From Lunularia cruciata (taxonomy: Eukaryota; Streptophyta; Marchantiopsida; Lunulariales; Lunulariaceae), in assembly GCA_948567375.1 (NCBI GenBank), contig OX419755.1:65104944-65168943 (forward strand): a stretch of DNA of 64,000 nt, in the 5' to 3' direction. The notes beneath the pieces were generated by a model that searched no databases, was not told the origin of the DNA, and saw only the letters and a program-made list of their open reading frames with translations. Positions 1 to 11,229 of this stretch are shown here, one piece after another. The position numbers and the translations under genes are program-made. Each line of letters opens with the position of its first letter. The first letter of the stretch is position 1.

Positions 1-2600
1 GTGCTTGTGTAAGTAAGTTATAGAGGACAGACCTTAGTTTCTTTCTGCTTGGTATTCTCTTCCATGCAGTGTCATTGTGCCCTAGGATTAGCTGAGATGG
101 GTCAGTAAACCGAAAATTTTGGTTCTTTTAACATTCAAGCAGGTTAGATATGCATGCTCTATTGAATAGTTGAGATAGGTGGAATACTCTGTGTATGGAA
201 CATATATCCATTCTATATGCTAGAGCACCTTTTAACGACCCGAATTTGCAGGTCCTCTTCATGCCACAGATGTGACTCCCGTCTGGATACTCGCTGTCTC
301 GGATGTGCCTTGATGCACTGAATGATCCAGGTTGAATTACTTGCATGAAAGTTTGTTTGTTGCTATGCGCTGAGTTTCTTGATCGAAGAAAGGGGAGAGA
401 GGTCTGCGGTCGTCAATTCGGAGTATTGTTCCACAGTGGAACTCTAACCCTAGCTTGCAACTGGAACACAGTAGGGATACCACAGATCCGTCAATTTCAG
501 GCCTAACGACGGTACACATACTGCATGGGTGAATGTCTATGAAGGATATGGCTCTTACGCTGTTATAAAGCTCCGCAGATGACTGAGAAACTTTCAATAG
601 AGCACTAAAAATTCTGCAAAACAGCTTCTAACTTTCCAGAACACTGACCCAATTCCACACCAGACTCGAATCTTTCCTTCAGCGCAGCTCCAAGTAATAA
701 TTCGAATTCCTAACGCAGTTAATCGCCCCGAGATGGCTCTGAACTCCCGTAAGACCAGTCAGACAGAATGCGGGAAATCGATAGAAATTCCTATCAACTA
801 TACTTATCAAACCATCAACTGAAAATCACGAACGTTCGTGGTATAGATACATCCGACATACCCGTTGGTTTCTTGTAATCGACAGACATTTGGAGACCAT
901 TTGTCAGGAGACTTTATTTTGGGTATGATGTGGCAACCACGGAGGAATTTACCAATAACGTTGCGTATAGGTTCCCCTTGGAGTTGAGAGTGAAATGCAT
1001 AAGATTTAGTACCTCTCATGCATTTTACCTCTTTGAAGTAAGAAGACAAGGTCCTCGTTACCGTCTGGTTTTCAGCATGTTGAGGTCTTCACTGGTTCCC
1101 ATCTCTCTGACCAATGTTTTCCCGGAAGACTGTCGCTCTCCTGAGATGACCACAAGACGTAAACCGTATCTTCGTAGAGCTACACTTAAAGAGGTCGGAT
1201 AAGCTTTGTCTGCTCCGTGAGAGGTTGACCTTGAAAGAGCACTGGCGTACATTCCAGTCTCTACAACAGCACCAAACTGGCAACCGATCTGCCGCAGTCT
1301 AAATAGACTTCCAAGGAAAGGCAAAGTTTTCTTCGATTCCTAGCAGTGGATACTACATTGAAAGAAAGATTCTGTCCGTGACTATCTGCCCTCAACGAAC
1401 TATATCTAGAAAAGAATTTTTAACATGGCTTTCTAGCACATCTGAAGCCAATTCCCAGTTGCCAAATGGACTTGAACATACTCAAATTCGCTTCCTAAGA
1501 TATTGACAGTGCAGTCAGCAAGTAGTCATAGCGATAATGAGTGACGATGAGAAGCGCGAACAAAAGTAACTGAACACGCCACGATGTGATGGGGTAGGGT
1601 GTTTGCTTCCATCACCCTCCTACTGCACCTGGCAGTGGCTCCCTCCCTCGAAGAATTTCATCTGCACAACCTTTTTGCCTGCCCCGCTTGGGCAAAAAGG
1701 GCGGGCCCTTGATGATACTACGAACCGGCACCTGCAAGTTGTACTCTACCGTTTCTTTAAAGAGAACTCTGAGAGAAATCGGATTGAAAATTTCAGTGGT
1801 GACTGACCTCCCGGCGCAGCCATCTTGCAATCCCATCCCAGAGCAAAACGACATATCTCGTCCATCGAGTAGATAGAAATTGCTCAGGTGTTGTAACATG
1901 AGTGGTCCAATATTATGGAGTGGGTTCAAAATTATCTTATTCAGTCGAGTTGCATATTTGTCGGCGCTTTCCAACTACAAAATTCCTACTTACTGGTTAA
2001 AGCCAAGCAAGCACCTCTTTCGCCGCTTCTGAAACAAGTCGATCAATATTCGGTACGAGCCCCGCCGCCTTGTTAGTTTATTGCCGTTTCCCGGGATTGA
2101 GTCCTTATCTGTTGGCAACTGGATTCTTGAGGTACACAAGCTCTACTCACTACAGTAGTTACGTTACTGTAGCTTTTCGCCATACCATCAGGTCGATCTC
2201 CTCCGCCTGGTGGCCTCCGGTTTCCTTGGAGTGTCCACGTAGTACATCCACGTCGGACTAGCGGCTTCCCATGCCACCAGGTCCAACTACTGAAGTGGCG
2301 TAGGAACACGTGGTGTAAATCCACAGTCAGTGGACATAAGACGTTACGCGAAAGACAACAGCAAACTTTCCCTGCCCGATAAGAGACTCTGAAGCTCATC
2401 AATGCAATAAGATGCTTGGGATGTAAGTCAATTCTGGTCGGAAAAGAAAAGAAAAGAAAGTCACAAAAGTGTTGCAGTGCAACAATATTGTGCCTTCTAT
2501 TGAAATGTGATAAGAATCGGGAAAACATCAAGAAGCAATTGCTTCAAATAATCATGTACTCTAATTTCTGTACATTCCTGGCTATGTACTTGCAGATATA
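1..2600. other. Gene-like flank, no gene recognised
   Basis: This stretch has the moderate base composition of the gene island, unlike the AT-rich DNA further on, but I recognise no protein family in it. Several 60-150 codon open frames exist on both strands, for example at 930-1202 (+) and 1058-1324 and 2073-2531 (-). They overlap one another and show no family motif. A possible splice acceptor (ttccatgcag at about 60-69), followed by a short frame that stops within 30 bases, could be the tail of a plus-strand gene lying mostly left of the window; this is weak. Untranslated regions, a lineage-specific gene or plain intergenic DNA are all possible. Confidence 0.3.
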
Positions 2601-2777
2601 CACTCAAATATTCGTGAGGCATATCTAACTTTCCAACTGATCCGAAGGCTTGTATCTACATCCGAAGCTTTCGATCTTCATCTACTCTATTTACCATTCT
2701 CCTGGATCCTTCCTTCAAAATCCTTCCTCCATCTCTTTCAAAATTCTTTGGTCGACGTCGAGTTGTGCTGTACCAAC

Positions 2778-3832
2778 TCAGATGGGGCCAGCGTGGTTAC
2801 ACACAGAGTCCAGAACAACAAGTTCGCCTGGAGCGAAAAGAACATCGCAAGTGCCGCTTATAGTGAATTTCTTCACAAAGGAATTGAACAACACTGCGAA
2901 TTCGGACTGAATTTCATAATTGAAGTTCAACTTGATGACCTCGTTGTTCTCGATTGCTTTCAGGAGCAAGGGACCGGCACCATACAGCGGCTTCAGGTTA
3001 GCGGAGATTGGCAAGGCAATAACACTCCCCGATTTCCTGGGCTGCACGAACTTGTTGGCCTGCAATATCCACCGCAATGTCAATTTCGAGAGTTAACTAA
3101 ATTGCACCTACACCAATATTGCGGTTCCAATAGTAATAAGCTTTCCAAGAATTGTGTGATTCTTACCTTGCCGGAAGCGATGTCTAGAAAATAAACGAGA
3201 GACCCTGCGGCATTTGTCACTCTTGTCCTGTACAACGTTGAGGGGTTGATGAAGTCGATTTTGGCTGTTCCACTCACAGTGATGACCTTCGTGTACACTC
3301 CGGTACGGTCGTAGTCCTCGCCGAGGCGAAATTCGGTCATCTCAATACCCTGGTAAAGAGAATCGATGTTTAGTACAAGACCAAAGCCGAAAGGCATAAC
3401 CTCACGCATCATTCAAGGATGCAAATGGAGCTCAAGTACATGCAAGGCATAAAGCTGAACGTAAAATGTAACATATATTTTAAACAAAACGTGAACTCTT
3501 CCTCGACTCTTGGCGATCGTGATTGACAACGAGTCAAAGGAGGAGGATGAATCTGAGACCAACGCGAATACCTGAAAAGCTACTATCGGGGCTCGAGGGT
3601 GCCACCCGATCCAATACCCGACAATTACGATTAACATCAAGAAAGCAGTCAGGCTCACGACTCCGTTCACAACCCGAAAGCACAAAGCTCCAAGGTCCTC
3701 GACTTCCGCATCGAATTCTGTCTCTCGGGGACGATCACGTTCTCCGGGGCCTCGTGCGAGAAACTGAGAAGTTTCGTTCCCCCTCATACCTCTCCAAGTG
3801 TAGTAATAATCAATGGACTGTTGGAACGCCAT
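2778..3832 (-). CDS. NHL/LEA_2-domain membrane protein (NDR1/HIN1-like), three exons
   Basis: Three exons on the minus strand splice in phase 0 with canonical sites: 3832-3572, 3349-3167 and 3059-2778 (introns of 222 and 107 bp; donors CAG|GTATTC and AAG|GTAAG, acceptors TTTACCAG and TTGCAG). The product is 241 residues. Residues 1-54 form a polar, Arg-rich cytosolic tail. Residues about 55-76 are a single hydrophobic membrane segment ending GYWIGW, giving a type II topology. The rest is a LEA_2-type beta domain with the family landmarks DRTGVYTK, NPSTLY, FVQPRKSG and LYGAGPLLL. NHL proteins sit in the plasma membrane or ER; some take part in defence or dehydration responses. The substrate or partner of this one is unknown. 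The start is the first ATG of the exon carrying the membrane segment. It has no operon-like neighbour. The family call is firm and the physiological role is not. Confidence 0.85.
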
Positions 3833-4864
3833 GTGCTGAATGAAGAGAGAGAGTACTCTAAACCCTTGGACTTGATCAGCAAAACTTTGTTGCAGATTCT
3901 GCTTGGGCTGGTACCAGAAGAATGACTAAAACCCGATATTTATTCTCGATTCTGACGATTCCCGGGGGAACTGTAGTCCACAACTTCACGCACCGGAACG
4001 CAGAATTGGCATCTGGTTCATGTTTAGCTCGAGTTGTCGCCAATTCTAAACTCTAGATGCTGCCGAGTTCTAGACTATAAATTGCGGAGACACTTATACA
4101 GACATGGGACACACTCATTTCTAATTCACGCTGACTGACAGGTAGTCGCCTACTTCGCACACCAATTTGAACTTTTAGCTTCAATCTAAAATATGCAACC
4201 CAGTGTTCGGTACGCAGTACTGCCGAACACTGGAATCGAACTACCGAATTCTAAGATTTCACCTTGGCACGACGCTAACTTTTAGACTTTTTCCTAATGC
4301 TGTATTATCGACCGGTCCCACACAGCCTCCTGTCAGTGAAAGGAAACCGGCGGCGTGACCGCTCGGACTATATACCTGGAGAACAAAGGCACACGAACTA
4401 ATGAAAACTCGTCTACCGCATACACGATCAAGATTATTCGCGCTCGTCGCCTGCACTTCCACATTGAGCTGCGACTCCGCTGCCTCACTAGAATACGCGT
4501 GTTTGACAATGCTAACTCCGCACTCCTTTCACGCAGTAACTGCTAGTAACGGACTACGCCAGATGCCCCCAGTCAGCCAGATCCCAGTCAACTGACTGCG
4601 TACCCTAACCAACTGACTAAGTATACTGTACTGTACCGTCTATCAGGTGAAATCAGTTTGGAAGAGACTGGAAGGTACAACAGGAAGGACCGGTGAAGTG
4701 ACAATGTCCCCATTATTGAAATAAGTTAATCATACTTAATCCTCGTTGAATCTACTACCACGCACTGCGAAGACAAATCGCGCATCTCGCACTTTGACCT
4801 ACTAATCCCAACGTTACTAAATATCCAAGTCTGTGGAATGATTCTGAGAACTGCCCAAAGTCCC
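3833..4864. other. Upstream flank of the NHL gene
   Basis: Sequence 5' of the NHL gene, expected to hold its 5' UTR and promoter. TATA-like strings on the minus strand occur near 4084-4075 and 4374-4369, but neither can be tied to a start site. Short open frames here have no recognisable similarity. I see no transposon ends. Confidence 0.3.
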
Positions 4865-6580
4865 GAAAGAAGAAGTTTCTACTATCTTCGCAGTTTTTCA
4901 TGTGTAGAAATGAAAATAAAAATAAAAGGCGACCGCGTAGGAAAAATGAAGGATGGGAAGACCCCATCAAGCCGTACAAGGGAGAGACAAAAAAGAAGGT
5001 AACTGTAGAAGAGGCGAAGACCTTTTACTTCATTATCACGGAAGGCAAAAAAGGAAAGATATATATATATATTCCACTCTTGCTCTGAAAGATAGAATCA
5101 AGTCCACAACTACATATTTCACTCTTGCTCTGGAAGATCGAATCAAATTCCGGCGTTATCACGACTGCAGATTTTTAACTTAGACGGCCGGACGGAATTG
5201 TTCACAACTATATATTTCACTCTTGCTCTGAAAGATAGAATCAAATTCCGATGTTATCACGACTGCAGAATTTTAATTTAGACGGCCAGACGGGATTTGC
5301 TCAGCTACTTGATGTACATTCTAAATTCTGCTCAGACACTACTCTATTGACATGAAAGTTTATTTCGTCGAGAAGGTGGTAGAGCGCTCTGGTTCAATGG
5401 ATCGATCCAACTGCCCTAGACGAGAAGCCGATTTTGGGTATGCAGAAAATATAGTCCTTCGACGTCTGTTTATGAGAAGCTTCTTCACCAAGAACGCTAA
5501 CGATCGACCAGGTTTGGTGGTGTTTGGTTTATAGAGTTGCTCAGCCACCACTCTTTTGACATTAAAGGTTGTTTCGTCGATAAGGTCGGAGCGCTCTGGT
5601 TCAATGGATCCATCCATTGAACGAGAGCGAGAAGCCAATTTTGGGTATGCAGAAAATTTAGTCTTCGACATCCCTATATAAGAGGCTTCCTCACCAAGAA
5701 TGCTAATAATCAAGTTTGGTGGTGTGTGATATATAGAGTTTTTTGGTGGTATTTGGTTTACAGAGGTTCGCCAAGAATGCTAACAACCAAGTCTGTTTGT
5801 GTTTGATTTATAGAGTTCGTTTGGTGGTGTTTAGTTTATAGAGTTAGTTTAGTTTCGCCAGTCATTTCAATGTGCGCGGTAGGACTCGGTTGAAATGGAC
5901 AATCCCAATATAGTGCTACTTTGATTACATCCCTAAATATTTCTTCACTCCGACAAAACCCCGCGTCTTATGCCTGAAATAAATAAATTAACCACGCCTG
6001 AAATACGGTAGAAAATATAGAAGAGTTCTGTTGCACTTGATTGATATTGTGTCAATTTGGAAAGTGAAAATCTCTTGCTCAAAAGCAAAGATATACTAAA
6101 ACACCCTGGTGTTACTCAAGACCAACTTCAACCACCATGGGGTTTATTGTGTCTTAATGTGATCCAGAGTTGATAGAGTGTTGTCCTTGATTCCTTATTT
6201 TGATTTTGTTTATGAATGTTATTCCAAGATATAGTCGTTATGAAACTATATCGAATGGAAAGTTCAATAATTTTTTTAAATAGAACTGAGTTAAACTGTG
6301 TCTACCTTAGTATTCTGGTCTAAATCATTTCATGTTTACCTTTTACACAAGATTTCTGAATCTGATATAGTAAATTTATAATAGTTCCTGGAATAACTCT
6401 TTACATCATGTGCTCTTTTGAGATTCCTGTAGGTAACATATCAAGGTTTATTCTCTTAAAAAAACTTCTTTTGATAGAAATTTATTACTTTCTTTTATCA
6501 TTTATGCTTGATAGATATAAAATTTTCTTCGTCATTGCCTCTCAAATTTTCTACATAGTTATTAGAGTTTTCGTACTATC
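4865..6580. repeat. Unit A of a diverged head-to-tail duplication
   Basis: This block is repeated, with many substitutions and indels, at 6638-7915. Both begin with a shared AGAAGAAGTTTC stretch (4867, 6640), continue through TTTCACTCTTGCTCT (5214, 6748) and AATTTTGGGTATGCAGAAA (5638, 6961), and end around CTCTCAAA(A/C)TTTTCTA. Unit A carries extra internal tandem copies: a segment of about 95 bp at 5107-5200 and 5201-5295, and one of about 210 bp at 5331-5535 and 5538-5750. A TATA-like CCCTATATAAGAGGCTTCC lies at about 5669. No coding potential is recognised. It could be an old non-coding element or LTR-like sequence, but no TG/CA ends or target duplication are visible. Confidence 0.65.
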
Positions 6581-6637
6581 GATTCGAGTCCGGTAGTAGC
6601 ATCCATCTTGGCTACTAGTGTCAGATCCAAAATAACC

Positions 6638-7915
6638 AGAGAAGAAGTTTCACTATCTTCGTTCATATAATATTTCCATGTCGAGAAGAGGCGAACTACT
6701 TGTTAAGCGAGGAAAGAAAGAAAGGACCTATTTCTTCACAACTATATATTTCACTCTTGCTCTCAAATATAGAATCAAATTTTGATGCTTCCACGACTGC
6801 AGATTTCTAATTTAGACGGGCAGACGGAGTTCGCTCAGCCACTTACTCTACATTCTAAACTTTTCTCAGCCACTATTATTTTGACAATAAAGTTTACTTC
6901 GTCGGTAAGGTCGGAGCGCTTAGGTTCAATGGATCCATCGAACTATCCTAGACCAGAAGCCAATTTTGGGTATGCAGAAAATATAATCCTTCAACATCCC
7001 TACATAAGAAGCTTCCTCACCAAGAGTGCTACTGATCAAGTTTGGTGATGTGTGGTTTATAGAGCTTTTGGTGGTGTTTGGTTTATAGAGGTTCGCCAAT
7101 GGTGCTAACAATCAATTTGTTTGTGTTTGATTTATAGAGTTTTTTTCGGTGGTGTTTGGTCTATAGAGTTTAGCCATTCATTTCTATGTGCGCGGTAGGA
7201 CTCGATACAATGGTTGAAGAGGATAATCTCAATATAGTGCTGCTAAAGTTTTGTCATTGAGACACAAGCCCCCGTCCTAAGCTTGAAATAAATAAATAAA
7301 TCGACTATAGTTGAAAAACGATAGAAAAGAGAAAAGAATTCTGTTGCAGTTAAAATTGAGTCAATTTGGAAAGTCAAAATCTCTTGCTCAAACGTAAAGA
7401 TATACTAAACATTTGTACTACTCAAGACTAACTTCAACTAACATGTTGAAGTTAGTCTTGAGTAGTACGAACGTTTAGTATAACCTTACTTTATGGTGTC
7501 TTAACGTAACCATTAGGTATGATTTTTTTATTCCTTATCTTTTTTGTGTTTATGAATGTAATTTGGAATGGGAAGTTCAATATATCATGTGAACTTCTTT
7601 TGAATTAGAATTGGGTAACTTTGTGTCTAGATTAACATAACAATATAAATAATTTTTTGTACATTTACCTTTTACACACAAGTTTGCTAATATATGTAGT
7701 AATTCTATATTACTTCTCTAACGAATTTGCAAATCATCTTTTCTGTTGAGATTCCCAAAGATAACATTCATACGTCTTATTTTATTCAGAGAGTTTTCTT
7801 ATGGTAGAAACGTCTTGCTTTCCCCCGACATTCTACTATCTATGCTTCAGAGATATAAGTTTTTATTCATCATTATCTCTCAAACTTTTCTATATGGATA
7901 TTAGGGTCGCAATGT
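6638..7915. repeat. Unit B of the diverged head-to-tail duplication
   Basis: Second copy of the block at 4865-6580, shorter because it lacks the internal tandem copies of unit A. It keeps the same order: CACTCTTGCTCT, GACTGCAGATTT, GGTCGGAGCGCT, TGGGTATGCAGAAAATATA, TGTGCGCGGTAGGACTCG, then the AT-rich tail. Unit B alone holds the long hairpin at 7401-7482. The open frames inside are not conserved between copies, so I call no gene. Confidence 0.65.
7401..7482. repeat. Long near-perfect hairpin (38-bp arms, 6-bp loop)
   Basis: Bases 7401-7438 and 7445-7482 are inverted complements with two mismatches, separated by TAACAT. The inner arm reads GTACTACTCAAGACTAACTT. The corresponding place in unit A (about 6090-6150) has the left arm only, so the right arm is an inverted duplication private to unit B. 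A transcript from either strand would fold into a stable stem of precursor-like length. I have no evidence that it is transcribed. Confidence 0.85.
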
Positions 7916-8040
7916 TGTCATAAAAAAAATTAACTAGAGATTTTAACGATATACGTTTTCAATTGATCATCCAACTGAGCAACTAGTTCTTAATTTGATT
8001 TCTTTATAATTATATAATTATATATAATTTTCTGTTTATT

Positions 8041-8700
<660 letters not shown>

Positions 8701-9059
8701 TTTAACTCTAGTTATATTCAGGAGGTCAATTTGTCTTATATCAACCCGGGCAGACAGTTGTGCCTACGCATCAAACATTGAACTACTGTTGTACCGCCCT
8801 AAGTCAATACAATCTGTAGCCAAAATATTTATTGACTAATAGAGGTTATCCAGATAGGGAGTTCCTCTATAAACTTGATATTGTCAATGATTTGCTTATC
8901 TATCAAGTTTGGGAGGGAGGGGTCAATTAAGTGGTGCCAATTCACCCCCTTGGGTTTGCCCCCTTGTTGACATAATGCAGTATGTGCAGAACCTTCCTTC
9001 TTACTACTACACTTCATCGCCATGTCTTCATCCTCAGGCCACAACCATATCAAAAGCTC

Positions 9060-10530
9060 CTCAAAACATGCACAACCATGAGCTCTGCCAATACAATCAA
9101 GGCAATCCATCAATTAGTCAAAAATTACTTTACGATTGGGCCAAGGAGAAGTTCCACCTGCCAAAGAGCACACTCCCAAGGGACAATTAGTGGCATGTTT
9201 GCCAAGAGAAACAAGTTCAAAATGTTGAGTTCACCCAATCTAATGCTAAAAGGCAGCACATAGTCATTCATCCAAAGATGGACAAAGCACTTGCTCTTTG
9301 GGTACTTCAATGTGAAGCTCGTCGGGTCAACATCTCAACTGAGTTGATCAAGGAAAAGTGCAAGTCACTTGTTGCAATGTTAGGCCTGGATGATAATACA
9401 CCAAAATTCTCCAATGGTTGGCTTGAAAAATCCTAGCAACGCCACATGCTGAAATCACACATGTCACATGGGGAAAGTGGCTTTGCCGATAATGCAGCCA
9501 TTGGTGATCAAATTCCTGACCTTTGTGCCAAGATATCACCTTACGCCATCAAAGATATCTACAATATGGACAAGAGAGGCCTTTTTTTTTATGGTGCTCG
9601 ACCGCACCATCGCACAATGCCAGATAGAGGGACCCGCTTTACAATTGCATTCACTACAAATGTTGATGGATCCCACAAATTGGAGCCTCTCATCATTGGC
9701 CATGCCAATAGACTGTGTTGCTTCCAACAAAAATTTGAGGAGTAGCTTAATTTTTACTATTGACATAACTAAAGGCATGGATGATTAGCACAATTTTTTG
9801 CAATTGACTTGAAGATCTCAAGGAGAAAATACAAGCAGCTGATTGACAGATCCTTCTCCTGTTGGACAATGCACCATCTCATGCCACTGGTGGCCTTCAG
9901 CTCACTAACATGGAGGTCTGCATGTTACTCCCAAATACGACATAAAAAATACAGCCCATGTATACATGCATTATTGTAGCATTCAAGCGCTATTACCGTC
10001 AATTCCAATGCCAACACAAGGTTGAAAAGGACAAGGTTGGAGAACGTGACATCTACAAAGTAGATCAGCTCACAACAATGCAATGAAGCTTAACTGGGTG
10101 GAACAAAATCTACGCAACAACAATTGCTAACTATTTTTGCCACACGGGGCTCCTTGACAATATGTTAGTTGGTCAAGTGGAAACAAAACCAAAAGATGGT
10201 GCAAATGAGCAAGCAATAGATGGTAAGATTTTGCGGGCCATCAAAGCACTCAACATTGCAAATCCCATGTCAATCAAAGCCCTTCTAAATCTTGTTGAGT
10301 AGGCTAATGTTGCCCATATGGTGTTATCTAATGATGATTTATTGGAACTAATTGCATCAAGAGAAGACACATACAATGAGACCACAATAGAAGAGCAAGG
10401 AGAAGAAGATGGCAACATCAATGATAGTCACCGCCTCCTAGCAAAGGAAAATCTTGTTATCCTTGGTAGAGTTGTTAGCCTACTAGATCTTTCCCAACCT
10501 GCACATTTAATAGCTCACCAGGTCCTATGA
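9060..10530 (+). pseudogene. Tigger/pogo (CENP-B type) transposase, inactivated
   Basis: Fragments in several frames rebuild the family order. First is a CENP-B-like helix-turn-helix (ELCQYNQGNPSISQKLLYDW, then after a frameshift TISGMFAKRNKF). Next comes a second DNA-binding part (MDKALALWVLQCEARRVNIS). The DDE_1 nuclease core follows, with NMDKRGLFF (first Asp at 9569), TNVDGSHKLEPLIIG and LLLDNAPSHATGG (second Asp at 9865). Where the third catalytic Asp is expected, QPMY (Tyr codon at 9961) replaces the usual QPMD, followed by AFKRYYR. An acidic C-terminal segment ends at 10530. There are several in-frame stops and frameshifts, so it cannot make an active enzyme. Active members cut and paste at TA sites. 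The family call is strong; the start is approximate. Confidence 0.8.
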
Positions 10531-10793
10531 AGCCTACAACATGAAACTCGGGCTCAATCAACCACACATACAACTTTAGATAGGTGGCAATAAATGCCTT
10601 ATCATGCTTAGGAATAATGATGATTATGGCTGCATGACATAAGTCTAATTGCTTAATTACTCAAGTATTGTTGGGATCCCTTGCTAATCTTACATTTTAC
10701 AACAAACAAGCACCTCTATAACTTGATAATTGCCTTTGCGGATATCAAGTATTAAGGATTAGAGGTATTGACTTACAGCCATAGAACCAACTT

Positions 10794-11195
10794 TGTAAAA
10801 GACCCAAGACCTAGGAGAGAAATAAGAGAATGAAAGATCACATTGGAACACTTGAATGAGGGAAACTCCGAATGCCTACCATGATCTTTGGCTTTGGTAT
10901 TTAAAGGGAGCATAAAAGGCTCTTGAGAAGCTTCTCAAGTAGCTTCCTTGAACCACTTTCTTGGAGTGCAAGCCAAGTTAACCAAGAAGTTGCTCAAGAA
11001 GTTTCCTTTTAGAAGCCGTCTTCTTGGCTTGCAAGCTATGTTAGTTGGAAGCTTCTAGAAGCTACTTACTTGGGGTGCAAGCTAAGTTAGCCACGAAGCT
11101 TCCTAGATACTTCTGGAATACTCTAGGCTAATTTTTCCTATTTTGCTACTTTGTCAGCCCTAACTAACTTTGTTTCTAAATTCCATATTGTTACA
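10794..11195 (-). repeat. 3' LTR of element 1
   Basis: This 402-bp LTR carries the perfect palindrome CTTGAGAAGCTTCTCAAG near 10921 and a three-unit GAA/TTC/GAA array at 11048-11060. Its TATA region is degenerate (TATTTAAAG) compared with TATTTATA in the 5' copy. It has a segment of about 60 bp missing from the partner LTR. Confidence 0.9.
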
Positions 11196-11229
11196 TATTC
11201 CCCTATCGCTAGTTGGTGACGTTCTCATC

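Noticed and set aside
2748-3194. 148-codon plus-strand frame over the NHL gene
   Set aside because: It is the antisense shadow of the NHL exon 3 and intron 2; the minus strand has clean splice sites and family motifs.
5338-5750. LTR promoter or host promoter from the repeated TATATAAGAGG strings
   Set aside because: No TG/CA ends, primer site or coding region is attached; kept as a repeat only.
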